Shown: positions 25,379-34,508, counted from the stretch's first letter. The stretch is 34,774 bases of DNA from Anaerolineales bacterium (GCA_037382465.1 JARRPX010000056.1:1-34774), one strand, 5' to 3'. A program made the numbers and translations. The notes: a model not told the origin generated them from the letters alone.

Positions 25379-26035
25379 TCAAGTCGTCCGCAATGCCCGC
25401 CGCCGAAGGTCAACTCCACATTCCCTGTGTTTTCGATACAGGAGCGCGATGTAGGTGCAATCGAAGAACAATATCGCGAGGAAGAGGAAGTTCAGCAGCG
25501 GAGACGATGGATCGAAAATGTGAAAGAGGATGGATGCCAGCAGCGTCCCCAACATCTTGAAAACCGCAACATACATCGATTGGCCCTTCACGTCTGCTCG
25601 TCGAAACAACATCACGTTGAACAGGATCGACATCATCAGATTCTGCCCGAAGGCTGCATACTTCCCTTCCCAGTCCTGGAATTCAAGCGTTACGGACAAC
25701 ACGGCGCCAAAGGCCGCAGCGATCCCGATGACGAAGGCCGGGTAGAACCATTTCCCCAGGAAGCCGCCAAAGGCTGCCGGTCCGAATCGAAGCGCTTGAT
25801 AAAGAATGATCAGATCGAAGACGAACCAGGTGATGTTGATGTAGATTTGCGGGCTGCTCTGCGGCAGGATGAAGGCGAAGATAAACTCCCAGGACAGATT
25901 TGCGGCCAGCGCAGGCAGGGGCATGCCAAAGGTTCGATCCTTAAACCCCCGATTGATGATCAAGATGTAGGTCAACGTCCACAGGATTCCCGATCCGATT
26001 TGGATGAGCCCCGCCAGTTCAGTTGAAATCGGCAC
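25379..26035 (-). CDS. Transmembrane-type terpene cyclase-like protein
   Basis: A 218-residue protein with about 7 hydrophobic segments. The pattern WTLTYILIINRGFKDRTFGM, NLSWEFIFAF, WFVFDLIILYQALRFG, WEGKYAAFGQNLMMSILF and FFDCTYIALLYRK matches the bacterial relatives of the Pyr4/AtmB integral-membrane terpene cyclases. In Pyr4 one Glu and one Asp are essential; Glu50 (SWEF) and Asp192 (FFDC) are the obvious counterparts here. The start is a GTG with GAGGAG about 10 bases upstream. It lies 217 bases downstream of the CPBP protease and CrtI-like genes on the same strand, so a terpenoid pathway is possible. The substrate is unknown. Confidence 0.7.
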   Translation of the reverse strand: MPISTELAGLIQIGSGILWTLTYILIINRGFKDRTFGMPLPALAANLSWEFIFAFILPQSSPQIYINITWFVFDLIILYQALRFGPAAFGGFLGKWFYPAFVIGIAAAFGAVLSVTLEFQDWEGKYAAFGQNLMMSILFNVMLFRRADVKGQSMYVAVFKMLGTLLASILFHIFDPSSPLLNFLFLAILFFDCTYIALLYRKHRECGVDLRRRALRTT

Positions 26036-26146
26036 TCCTCACTGTCTCCTCGATGTCTGCCGCTCGACGGCATTGAGCCGTCGGAAGCCAATCGTCCAGC
26101 CTGACTGGACTGGATCCCGGTATTCTTTCATAGTACTACCCACCTT

Positions 26147-26223
26147 CATTTCCGCTCGACTCTCCGACCCCGGGTCAGCCCGGCCGAATCTCGGACGTGG
26201 CAATCTCGAGCGAAGTCGAAGGA
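26147..26223 (+). repeat. Dispersed intergenic repeat, copy 5, with GAGCGAAGTCGAAGG tail
   Basis: Starts CATTTCCGCTCGACTC and continues CCGGCCGAATCTCGG, aligning with the copy at 24129. It is followed by CTCGAGCGAAGTCGAAGGA, which matches CCTGAGCGAAGACGAAGG after the copy at 34509. It sits between the terpene-cyclase-like and CPBP genes. Confidence 0.6.
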
Positions 26224-26252
26224 CGAGTGACTCATCGGACAGCTTTTGGTAA

Positions 26253-26960
26253 TTACATGAAAACCAAGCCGATAATATTGACGAGGAAATGCACCAGCAT
26301 CGGCAGATAGAGAGATTGGCTGCGTTCATAGAGATAATTCATCAACAAACCAAAAACAAATGCACCGGCCACCCAGCAGGCCATCGCCACCCAGGGCAGA
26401 TCGGGCCACAGGAAAAACAAGTGCGTCGCATGCCTGATTCCGAAAAATATCGATGAGACGATCGCAGCAAATGTAAAGCCCCTCGTCTTTCGAAGCACAC
26501 CCTGAAGATATCCCCGGTAATACAATTCCTCGCCTACCGGCGCCCAGATGATGACGAAGAAGGCGTAGAGCATCTGCGCGCTGTCCGGCGTGACGCTGAA
26601 CTTAACGGCGACGGCGTCTATCATATCGACGATGGCAGCGTTTAGGGAATAAAACGGATCGCCGCCCACCCCAAACCGGTCCAGTCCCCATTGGTAGAGC
26701 CAGGTAAACACGACTTTATCGAAGAACACGCCGAGAACGAGTATGGCTATGAATATCTTCCAGTATTTCCGCATTGCGTCGCGAAAGGATCCAAACCTGT
26801 ACGTCTTCAACACAATGGGAATGGCAATGGCCATAGCGGCGTAAACGATAAAGTAGGGAGACCATGGAGCAATTCGACTTTCGAGCAGGACGATGATCGT
26901 CAGAATAATGCTGGTCCACACCACACCGCGTTCCGTTAGCAACCAATTTCTAATCTTCAT
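26253..26960 (-). CDS. CPBP-family intramembrane metalloprotease
   Basis: A 235-residue multi-pass membrane protein. The start chosen is the ATG at 26960 (MKIRNWLL) because GGGAGGG lies 4 bases upstream. Motif 1 is EELYYRGYLQG (EExxxR), motif 2 is FFGIRHATHLFF (FxxxH) and motif 3 is near LPMLVHFLVNIIG, together defining the CAAX protease/bacteriocin-processing (ABI) family. It begins 33 bases after the CrtI-like gene ends, so the two are probably co-transcribed. Target unknown; it may process a prenylated or membrane substrate. Confidence 0.85.
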   Translation of the reverse strand: MKIRNWLLTERGVVWTSIILTIIVLLESRIAPWSPYFIVYAAMAIAIPIVLKTYRFGSFRDAMRKYWKIFIAILVLGVFFDKVVFTWLYQWGLDRFGVGGDPFYSLNAAIVDMIDAVAVKFSVTPDSAQMLYAFFVIIWAPVGEELYYRGYLQGVLRKTRGFTFAAIVSSIFFGIRHATHLFFLWPDLPWVAMACWVAGAFVFGLLMNYLYERSQSLYLPMLVHFLVNIIGLVFM

Positions 26961-26993
26961 AATTCCCTCCCACTTCTGCCCACCCCGCCGCAA

Positions 26994-28511
26994 TCAACAA
27001 GGAAGCTGCGTGGTGAATTCCTTCTTGTCCTCGGCGCATAGCTGCCGGACGATGTTCCGGCCCGACGTCGCCACGATCTGCAGGCCTCCCCCCGGTTCGA
27101 CCCACTGCCCGGTCATGTAAAAATCTTTCAAACCGGGCAAAGTGCTGCGCATCCCGATGAGCTTCATCGGTAGAGTCTCCTTCGTCAGCAGCCAACCGCA
27201 AATCGATCCGCGCCAGTTGCCGGTGAAACGCTCGTAGCTCAACGGGGTGGCGACGTCGATGAGCTCGATCTCACTCTGGATGCCCGGATAGATTTCCTCC
27301 AGGAGATCGATGAGCATGTCCGCTTCCTGGATTTGTTCGTGATCGTAGATGGTCCTTCCGTAAATACGCTGCCAGTAATCATAGGCGGTGTCCAGCGTCA
27401 TCACGATGGCCGACCTGCCTTCCGGCGCCATGGAAGGATCGAAGCCGTAGTGCCTGATCCCGACGCTGCGATGCTCCTGGCCGGCGATGTCCCTGGGCCG
27501 ATCGAGCAGAAAATTCACCAGATGGGGCTCGGCGGAAAGGTCACGTTTCACGCCGATCGACACCTGCAGCTGCGTGGAGATCGGCAGGTGACCGTCGTAG
27601 AGTCTTCTCAACCTGCGGCCGGCGTATTTTCCGCGCAGCATGTTGAAAACCGTCGCGCGTCCGTCACAGGCGGAGATGACGCGCCGGGCGCGATGTTCGT
27701 CGTTGTTGTAGAGCCGCACACCGACGGCCCGGTCGTCCTCCACCAGGATACGCTCCACCTGTGCCCGGTAATGGATTTCACCCCCAAGTTCGAGGTAACG
27801 CTTCTCGATGGCGCGGGCGAATTCGAGCGAACCCCCTTCGGGAAAACCGGCGTTCTCGTCGTTCGCACAGGCCAGGAAGGACATCCCGATCATCACCGGA
27901 ATGCTGCGCCAGGCGAACATCAACGGCACCGCACGCCGCAGGAACGGATCCTTGAAGCGCCGGGCGAAGTCCTCCGCGGAGATCAGGCCCCACTTCGCCA
28001 ACAGACCGGTATAGGGCAGCATGTCCGCCCCGAGCCTGGCCCAGTCGGCCGGACTCATCAACGCTTTGGGTTTCTGCTGCAGGCGGGTCAGATCGAAACT
28101 CGAGAAGGCGCGGATGCCGCTGCAGAGCTGCCGGATCGGCCTGCGATCGGCGGGCGACAATTCGAGCAGATGATCCTGCAGTCGATCGGGATCGCTGTAC
28201 ACCACGAGACGCTGCCCGTTCATCGCTCGAATCTGCATGAATTCTTCATGGTTGAAAATTTTCCGGTTTTGAACGGCGCCCAGTTCAAGCCAGAAGTCGT
28301 TGTAGGGTTTCCCGGTTCCCGACCCGAAGAGGTAATAGATGCAGCCGTCGAACGTGTATCCCTTTCGCTGCCAGGAGGTGCACAACCCACCCGGCAGGTG
28401 ATGCATTTCGAATATCCTGGTCTTGTAGCCGTTCATCTGCGCATAGCAGCCGGCGGCCATCCCGGCGATGCCTGCGCCGATGATGATGATGTCGTTGGAC
28501 GTTTTCGTCAT
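26994..28511 (-). CDS. CrtI/CrtISO-like FAD-dependent oxidoreductase
   Basis: A 505-residue protein. The N-terminal dinucleotide-binding motif IIIGAGIAGMAAGCYAQMNG is followed by an acidic strand end (IFEMHHLPGGLCTSW). The C-terminal FAD motif is YMTGQWVEPGGGLQIVATSG, and GFPEGGSLEFARAIEKRY is the phytoene-desaturase-type motif. Family members desaturate or isomerise carotenoids and other polyprenoid chains; many bacterial copies have unknown substrates. It is the first gene of a minus-strand set with the CPBP protease and the terpene-cyclase-like protein. The ribosome-binding site is weak. The gene is intact. Confidence 0.85.
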   Translation of the reverse strand: MTKTSNDIIIIGAGIAGMAAGCYAQMNGYKTRIFEMHHLPGGLCTSWQRKGYTFDGCIYYLFGSGTGKPYNDFWLELGAVQNRKIFNHEEFMQIRAMNGQRLVVYSDPDRLQDHLLELSPADRRPIRQLCSGIRAFSSFDLTRLQQKPKALMSPADWARLGADMLPYTGLLAKWGLISAEDFARRFKDPFLRRAVPLMFAWRSIPVMIGMSFLACANDENAGFPEGGSLEFARAIEKRYLELGGEIHYRAQVERILVEDDRAVGVRLYNNDEHRARRVISACDGRATVFNMLRGKYAGRRLRRLYDGHLPISTQLQVSIGVKRDLSAEPHLVNFLLDRPRDIAGQEHRSVGIRHYGFDPSMAPEGRSAIVMTLDTAYDYWQRIYGRTIYDHEQIQEADMLIDLLEEIYPGIQSEIELIDVATPLSYERFTGNWRGSICGWLLTKETLPMKLIGMRSTLPGLKDFYMTGQWVEPGGGLQIVATSGRNIVRQLCAEDKKEFTTQLPC

Positions 28512-28741
28512 GCGGGATTCATCTCGTCGATGGCTTTTGAACGGCGAACTTCGCCCTTCCTAAAAAAAGTTCCGGCTTCTCTCGATAGCTTCCACGACTC
28601 CAGCGCGTGGGGTTTCCCGGCCTTTTATTGTAACGATCTTCTCCAGATTTTGGGAATATGGTCGCGATTCATGCTGCTTCACACGTGCTGCAGCGAACGA
28701 CTATGAGATACCGATGCTTTTGGAATTCTTCCAGCAAACGG

Positions 28742-29203
28742 CTAGCCGGCCAATCCCTTCTCGACGAGTTCACGCAGCTCTGCGCTGTACAGGGCGTGTC
28801 CTTCCTGCCGCCACCATTCTTTCACGACGTCGCTTCTGAAAAGCTGGCGGACGCTCTGGGCGTAGGTTTCGACGGATGGATCGTCGATCAAACCGTCCTT
28901 GTGGTAGCCGATGGCCAGATCGAAGTTGCTCATCACCCGCATCACCAGGATTTGGAAACGAAAGCGCTCTGCCGGACTCAACTCTGCGGGCTGCTCTTTC
29001 GCTTTGAAATAGATCTGGATGAGGTCGGGCATCTCGATGAAGAACCGGCCCATTTCGTTCAAATCGCGGACGATGTCGCGGGCGACGGTCCGGCGCATGG
29101 CGCGCGTATTTTGACGGATCTGGTAACCCAGGTACAGCACCGAAGCGACGACGCCGACTGCGGATACGACGTCGAAGATAAAGGAATATTCCTGTAAAGA
29201 CAT
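28742..29203 (-). CDS. Small single-pass membrane protein of unknown function
   Basis: A 153-residue protein with one N-terminal TM segment (VVSAVGVVASVLYLGYQI), directly followed by RQNTRAMRRTVARDIVRDL and a helical cytoplasmic-type domain with LSPAERFRFQILVMRVMSNF and VRQLFRSDVVKEWW. This layout, a YQIRQNT motif after the helix and a following helical bundle, is common in hypothetical proteins of Proteobacteria and Chloroflexota. Role unknown. GGGAGG lies 8 bases before the ATG. The gaps on both sides (about 230-270 bases) hold nothing I can support. Confidence 0.75.
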   Translation of the reverse strand: MSLQEYSFIFDVVSAVGVVASVLYLGYQIRQNTRAMRRTVARDIVRDLNEMGRFFIEMPDLIQIYFKAKEQPAELSPAERFRFQILVMRVMSNFDLAIGYHKDGLIDDPSVETYAQSVRQLFRSDVVKEWWRQEGHALYSAELRELVEKGLAG

Positions 29204-29448
29204 GAAGCATCCTCCCCATGCGAAAGAGATCGGGCCGCGACGGATCTAAAAGACCGGCATTGATTGAAGCAGTGCGATGGAACGCATTCCATCCCGGAAA
29301 CACCATTGGCATCGTTCTCGTGAATTTTCATCGGCCGCTCGTCCGCTTTGCGCGGCCCGTTCCAGGTGTTCTTCCAGTGCTCCAACGAATGGTTGGCAGC
29401 TGGCTGCCTGCAACATTACTTCTCTTTCCGCTATCATTCTCAAATACG

Positions 29449-30276
29449 CTACGACTTTACCCCTACACACATAATATGAGGGCTTGCCCCTATCAAACTG
29501 GCTTCTTCTTCAATCTTGCCAATGATCTCGAGTAAAAACTTTCGATTGTCTTCAATACGCCAGTTCTTTTCAAAATCTTTCATCAGATAGCTGATCCCTT
29601 CAACTGCAAACAAACCGGCAATCTCGAATCCCGAATCGGAGACTTCTGCCCTCAATTCGTCCGGATGGTGAAAAAAAGTATCCATGAAATACGCAGGGTT
29701 ATTGGTCGGGTTATGATGCCGCCCGGTTTCCAAATCACCCCGCATAATCTCCCGAAATACCGGATCAAGAAAGTATCCGGAGAACAATCCATCCGTTGTA
29801 GAAGCAAACCGGGATATTCCAGCTGCGAACAAATACCCGCCGCTTTTCAATACCCGATACGCTTCCGACAAACAACGTTTGCGATCGACCACCTCGACCA
29901 AATGGTAAAGCGGACCAAGCAGCAAAACGGCGTCCGCAATTTCATCATCGAATTCTAGCTGGCGTGCGTCCCCAACTTTGCAGCTCGCAAGTGGTGCTTT
30001 GGGTTGATGATCCGAAGCCGTTCGTGCTTGTTGGATATGCAAGGGCACGGGGTCTATCAAATGTACTTCATGGCCTTCTTTGGCCAGCCAGCACGAATAT
30101 CGTCCGGCAGCGCCGCCAACGTCAAGGATTACCGATGGTGTTCTTTTCAGATAACGGCGGACGATATTTTGGGTTCGGAGGAACTCTATTTGCCCCCAAT
30201 TATTCGATAGACGCCCTTGCTCATCAAACTCGTTGTAATATTCTACAATCTTATCTTCGTCTCCTGATCGCTTCAC
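29449..30276 (-). CDS. Class I SAM-dependent methyltransferase
   Basis: 275 residues from the GTG at 30276 (GAGGAT 6 bases upstream); an ATG at 30345 would add 23 residues with no better site. Motif I is VILDVGGAAGRYSCWLA, the acidic loop is VHLIDPVP, motif II is ADAVLLLGPLYHLVEVVDR and motif III is AYRVLKSGGYLFAAGIS. These fit the UbiE/Methyltransf_11 type. The substrate is unknown; the C-terminal part has several aromatic and acidic residues that may form a small-molecule pocket. It stands alone next to the ABC-2 permease stub. Confidence 0.82.
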   Translation of the reverse strand: MKRSGDEDKIVEYYNEFDEQGRLSNNWGQIEFLRTQNIVRRYLKRTPSVILDVGGAAGRYSCWLAKEGHEVHLIDPVPLHIQQARTASDHQPKAPLASCKVGDARQLEFDDEIADAVLLLGPLYHLVEVVDRKRCLSEAYRVLKSGGYLFAAGISRFASTTDGLFSGYFLDPVFREIMRGDLETGRHHNPTNNPAYFMDTFFHHPDELRAEVSDSGFEIAGLFAVEGISYLMKDFEKNWRIEDNRKFLLEIIGKIEEEASLIGASPHIMCVGVKS

Positions 30277-30375
30277 AGATTTATCCTCAATTCGAATGCA
30301 GCCGCCCAACGGCTTGCGGTTCAGGCGCATGGCCGATGATGTCAAACCAGGCTCCTAGTATACAATCATCGAAGA

Positions 30376-30729
30376 CTACTGGCGCCTTGACCTCAAGCTG
30401 AAAAGCAGGTTGGCTGCAAGCGCGGGCCGGACGTTGACATGGAACCCAATCTGCATCGTGAAGCGCGGGGATTCCCATCGGAAAAGGCGCATAGAGAGAT
30501 ATCCAAAGACCATCGTGTAGCCGATCAGCAGCAGCAGCGGCTGCAGCGCAAGAGCGGTTCCCTGCATGGCGTTTTGCATAACCGCCACGCACGCGCCTGC
30601 CGGAATCCAATTGCGGATATCGAGCAGGACGTTCGACATGAGTGGACGCGGGATCCATAGTCCGCCGAAGAACAACAGCGCAATGAACAGAATCCCCCCA
30701 ATCGCTTTAGGGCGTGAATACTGAGTCAT
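30376..30729 (-). pseudogene. C-terminal stub of an ABC-2 type permease
   Basis: A 117-residue frame whose core KAIGGILFIALLFFGGLWIP, then LDIRNWIPAGACVAVMQNA and LLIGYTMVFGYLSMRLFRWE, is the last third of an ABC-2 (DrrB-like) export permease, which normally has about 250 residues. The first four helices are missing, and beyond FRWE, where such proteins end, the frame runs on for about 40 unrelated residues. There is no ATPase gene beside it. Probably a decayed or deleted gene; translation is possible but the product should not transport. Confidence 0.6.
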
Positions 30730-30807
30730 ATTTTATCCGCTGAAGCCGAAGATCATTTTCCCATGAAGCGAAGCTCGATACAGTATAAAATCAAAATGGA
30801 ACGACGA

Positions 30808-31728
30808 TCAGGTGGACGCCGTCGTCGACTCGATCCCGGCATCATCCCTGTCGATCAACACCTTCAGGTTCTTGGCGATTCCATCCGGCCACTGATCCAT
30901 TCCCAGGTAAAGGCTTTTCTCTTTCAACCCTTTGGGATAATCGTCGAACGAAGCGCCTGCCAGCAGGATATCCGTCTCCGCTTCGCTGAATTCGATCCGC
31001 CTTCCCGTGTTGTTTTTTTGATCTACGTTCAAAGGACAATACTTCTGGCATTGGATGCAGTCGTACAGCGTGTGATGCGCGCTCACGGGGAGCCAGTCGG
31101 GAAACGGGCCGCTGGATTCGTTCAAATAGGACAGGCATCGTTCGTTGTCGATAAGAAACGCATCCGCCTGGATCGCGCCGGTCGGGCAGACGCGCATGCA
31201 GGCCCGGCATGTTTCGCAGCGGGTCGAGACCTGAACGGGAGATAAACTGGACACGGCCGGCGGCAAATCCGAGTAGAATGCGATGTAGGAAAAATTGCTG
31301 CCGAATTCCGGGATATAGGTGATGTTGTTGCGCCCGTAGACGGCCAATCCGCTTTGAACGGCCAGGCGTTTCAAGGGCAGGCTTTCCACTTCCAGGAAGC
31401 TGAATTTCCCCTTCGATAATTCGCGCTTCAGCGTATTCCTCGTGCGCTCGAAATCGGAACGCACGAGCGAAACGCAGTGATAGCGTTTCTGATGGTGTTG
31501 AAACGTGACCTCGGAATAGAACGGATGCGGGACGGCAACGAGCAGAATCGACTCGATGCTGAAATCCGCTTCCGGAGGCGTAAAACAATACAGGTCGTCG
31601 ACGATCCATCTTTGGAAATCGTTGATTCGAGAGCTGGATACAAAGTTCCGTATTTCTGTTTCGAGCGTTTCCAACACGGACGCAGCGATTACCTGATACC
31701 GCTCGCCGTTCTGAAAATGGATATCCAC
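30808..31728 (-). CDS. QueG-like double [4Fe-4S] cluster protein
   Basis: A 306-residue protein. The start is a GTG at 31728 with GGAG 6 bases upstream. The C-terminal half has two 4Fe-4S sets: CETCRACMRVCPTGA (Cys171, 174, 177, 181) and CLSYLNE with CIQCQKYCPLN (Cys198, 224, 227, 231). ESLPLKRLAVQSGLAVYGRNN and PEFGSNFSYIAFYSDL match the epoxyqueuosine reductase region (AGLGxxGKNxLxxxxxxGS), with the catalytic-region Asp apparently Glu. It lacks the C-terminal HEAT-type part and is shorter than QueG. QueG uses cobalamin; whether this protein does is unknown. More probably a QueG-like paralogue than true QueG. Confidence 0.75.
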   Translation of the reverse strand: MDIHFQNGERYQVIAASVLETLETEIRNFVSSSRINDFQRWIVDDLYCFTPPEADFSIESILLVAVPHPFYSEVTFQHHQKRYHCVSLVRSDFERTRNTLKRELSKGKFSFLEVESLPLKRLAVQSGLAVYGRNNITYIPEFGSNFSYIAFYSDLPPAVSSLSPVQVSTRCETCRACMRVCPTGAIQADAFLIDNERCLSYLNESSGPFPDWLPVSAHHTLYDCIQCQKYCPLNVDQKNNTGRRIEFSEAETDILLAGASFDDYPKGLKEKSLYLGMDQWPDGIAKNLKVLIDRDDAGIESTTAST

Positions 31729-31936
31729 GATGGTCTCCGATGATCCTGGCCGCTGCAGTTTAAGTCCGCCCTATTCTACCGGAATTCCCGCGCTCCTTGC
31801 AGCGGACAGGCCGTTGGATTCTGCGAATCGAAACACACCTGCTGCTCGCCTTAGTCTGTGGTGTGGATCTCCGGCTGGCGATGATGCTTATTCGATGAAG
31901 ATCCTTTTGCTCAGGCTTTCCCCGCCAAGCTGATCT

Positions 31937-32674
31937 CTAGCGCCGCTTGATTCGGGAATGCCGCTCCAACCGCCTGCAGAGATCTTCCCGCGTTATCGGT
32001 TTGGCATGGCCCCCGACGTACAGTGAATACGCCTCACTTTCCAATGCTTCCAGCATGGACATAGAGATTTTAGGCTCGGACGTTTGCAGGTGAAGCGGCG
32101 GTGGATAATAACAATCGCCAAGAAACATCACTCCTGCCTCAGGTACCTTGACCACGATCGAATCTTCGGCGTGTCGGCCACCAACGTGCTCCAATTCCAG
32201 GCGAACGCGCCCGCATTGGAGGGACAGCGAGCGCTCGAAGACGGTTTCGGGAACCACGATGTGGAACGCTTTCCAATCCCGAACAGCACGCTCGAGCGCC
32301 GTATAGCTCGCCCGGAGCTTGGGATTGGATTCGATCTGCTGCCGAAGATAGGCTGCGCTCCACGGTTTTTTGGCCGCTTCGGTGAGAATGGATTTGCATT
32401 TCGCGTGCGCCACGACGGGAACCTGGAACTCGCAGGCACCATAAGTGTGATCCCAATGATGATGGGTATAGATGATACGGCTCAGCAGGGGAAACCCGTG
32501 TTGACTCAACGCGCGTTTTATCCTTCGCGCCAGCCCCGGACCGTTTCCGGCGTCCACCAGGACGGTCTCGGTTCCACAATGAATGACCCCCACGGAACTC
32601 TGGACGGCGGTGTAGCTGGGATTGTGCGGCCAAAGCCAGACCTGCCCGGTCAGTTGGGTGAGTTTTTGCTGCAT
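31937..32674 (-). CDS. MBL-fold metallo-hydrolase
   Basis: A 245-residue cytoplasmic protein with a full binuclear site: THHHWDH (HxHxDH, residues 71-76), GGRHAED (His168), FLGDCYY (Asp187) and GGHAKP (His223). Unlike the lipoprotein at 6520, all ligands are present, in the generic glyoxalase-II/quinoprotein-relay-like arrangement and not the B1 lactamase one. The substrate is probably a thioester or similar small molecule; not predictable. A gap of about 210 bases separates it from the QueG-like gene. Confidence 0.85.
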   Translation of the reverse strand: MQQKLTQLTGQVWLWPHNPSYTAVQSSVGVIHCGTETVLVDAGNGPGLARRIKRALSQHGFPLLSRIIYTHHHWDHTYGACEFQVPVVAHAKCKSILTEAAKKPWSAAYLRQQIESNPKLRASYTALERAVRDWKAFHIVVPETVFERSLSLQCGRVRLELEHVGGRHAEDSIVVKVPEAGVMFLGDCYYPPPLHLQTSEPKISMSMLEALESEAYSLYVGGHAKPITREDLCRRLERHSRIKRR

Positions 32675-33355
32675 GGTGTGCCCTTTGAAAATCTCGTCGA
32701 CCCTTGTCTGACAGCGTGCGCCTGACGGCTTTTAATCGGGAAGGGCTCGCGTTTTACGAGACGGCAACCTCCGCTCAATCCCGATATTACACCCAACCCA
32801 GTCAAATCCTGTAAAATCCCGAGGTAGGTTAACCTGAGCCGTATCGAAGCACTCGTTCGAATGGAGAGGCGCCGAAAAAGCAACTGCCAGACCCAATGAC
32901 TAGCCATACGAATCAGAAAATAAACGAGCCAGGCCTGGATAAAGGAAGAGTGGTACGAGGTCGAAGTGTCCCTTAGATGGTTTATCTGCACGGTACTGCC
33001 GCTGACCGGTACGAAATATCGAATTTACCGATTCACATGGATCGGAAAGCGACCGATCGAGGCGAATCCACGTGTAGGGATGAAAAACTATATCCGTCCA
33101 ACATTCCGATCCAACTTCATCCCAATCGGTGACACCTGTTAGTTTTCACAATGATATTTATCATAAGCATCTTGAAATTTCAGACTTCTTCGCCTTTCCA
33201 CTTACAAATTATTCAACACGGATGAGGTTTTTCCCCCCTACACCTTGTTGATCTTTTTTGGTTTAGCAATCTAACGGCTTGTGTTCGCGGCGCCGATTTG
33301 CGACCTCCACTGCACGCTTTGTTGGGTGTATTAAACTTGTTTCATATGATTGGGG
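32675..33355. other. Long intergenic region, no gene seen
   Basis: About 680 bases between the MBL-fold and GH5 genes. Frames on both strands are short and match nothing I know. CCTGAGCCGTATCGAAG near 32833 resembles the tail of the dispersed repeats. The part after about 33130 becomes AT-rich, in keeping with the neighbouring GH5 gene, and may be part of the same acquired segment. Confidence 0.5.
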
Positions 33356-34417
33356 TTATCGTTGTTGGGTGATAACCCTTAATAGCTCTTCATTAATCAG
33401 GTCGCTGTTTTTATCAACGAGGCCAAAGTCCATTTCCTTGTAGGACCAATAGGCATATCCGATTCTATTCTCATTGAGGATGTCAATAAAATCTCGGTTC
33501 CAGTTGATGCGGGTTTGCATGGGGGCTCGGTTAATAACACCAAATTCACCACAGTAGAGTATTTCATCTGTTTGTTGCATGAACTGTTGTGCAGGTTGCA
33601 ACATATCTTCAAGGAGTTGTTTGTCCAACCGACGGCCAAAGGATTGCTGATATCTCGGCATTTGAATGGGGTGTTGTGCTTCCAAGAATTGAGCCAATCC
33701 AGGAGCTTCTCCTGGATAGTTCACCGTTTTATTGAACTGTTCCATCTCAATCACCCAGGGAGCCTTTTGGTGGGTGACCACCAATGGTTCATAGAAATGG
33801 AAAGTGTGCAGTAAATATGGATCGGGATTTAGTTGAATATTGGTTAATTCAGTAATCGCGTTGTAGTTATTTCCTCCAACAATGATCAAGCGATGAGGAT
33901 CTTCCTCTCGGATATGATTGACGGTTTGTTGTGCCAATGTATTCCAGGGAGAGCTTTCTGGCAGCACGATCTCATTCAGCAGTTCGAACGCCAGAAAATC
34001 CTCGGCTTGATTAATATACCGGCGAGTGATAGCCCCCCATAAGTTAACGAAACGTTGTTGCATGGAGGGCTCTGTAAACAAGGTATTGACTGCTGTCATT
34101 TCAGCTTCGAGGGTGTTTGTAAAGCTATACCCGGGAGCTTTGTGTATATCAAAAACCACCCGTAACCCATTATCCTGGCACCATGCTAAACAATGATCAA
34201 GATATGCAAATCCAGATTCGTGATATACGGCAGGGGTGGAATCGTCTTCTAAAATTGGATAATCTATTGGTAGACGAATATGATCAAATCCCCAGTCCGC
34301 GATCTGGTGAATATCATCTTCAGTAATGAAAGTATCAAAATGGTGACGATCGAATTCTTTATACTGAGAAATCCATCCTCCTAAATTGACACCGATTTTT
34401 AATGATTCTTTATTCAC
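33356..34417 (-). CDS. GH5-family glycoside hydrolase (cellulase-like), intracellular
   Basis: A 353-residue TIM-barrel enzyme of glycoside hydrolase family 5: GVNLGGW at the N-terminus, FDHIRLPIDYP, LRVVFDIHKAPG, the acid/base motif AFELLNEI (Glu149), HFYEP, and the nucleophile ILYCGEFGV (Glu291), ending YAYWSYKEMDFGLVD. There is no signal peptide, so it should act on imported oligosaccharides. The start is a GTG with AAGGAG 6 bases upstream. The gene and its flanks are visibly richer in A/T than the rest of the window, with many AAT, GAA and ATT codons, which suggests transfer, perhaps from a Firmicutes-like donor. The exact subfamily (endoglucanase, mannanase or glucosidase) is open. Confidence 0.9.
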   Translation of the reverse strand: MNKESLKIGVNLGGWISQYKEFDRHHFDTFITEDDIHQIADWGFDHIRLPIDYPILEDDSTPAVYHESGFAYLDHCLAWCQDNGLRVVFDIHKAPGYSFTNTLEAEMTAVNTLFTEPSMQQRFVNLWGAITRRYINQAEDFLAFELLNEIVLPESSPWNTLAQQTVNHIREEDPHRLIIVGGNNYNAITELTNIQLNPDPYLLHTFHFYEPLVVTHQKAPWVIEMEQFNKTVNYPGEAPGLAQFLEAQHPIQMPRYQQSFGRRLDKQLLEDMLQPAQQFMQQTDEILYCGEFGVINRAPMQTRINWNRDFIDILNENRIGYAYWSYKEMDFGLVDKNSDLINEELLRVITQQR

Positions 34418-34508
34418 AACATACTCCTTTTTATATGTCTTCCAGAGATATGCCCAAGGCTTTGAGCTATTTCAGATCCTGGCGTTATTTCAGAGAACAG
34501 CCTGCCCT

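Noticed and set aside
27333-28706. Plus-strand open frame of 457 codons
   Set aside because: Antisense to the CrtI-like gene, with no motif and no ribosome-binding site that decides for it.
32950-33140. Short plus-strand frame in the large gap before GH5
   Set aside because: About 58 codons, basic, without a recognisable family or a good ribosome-binding site.
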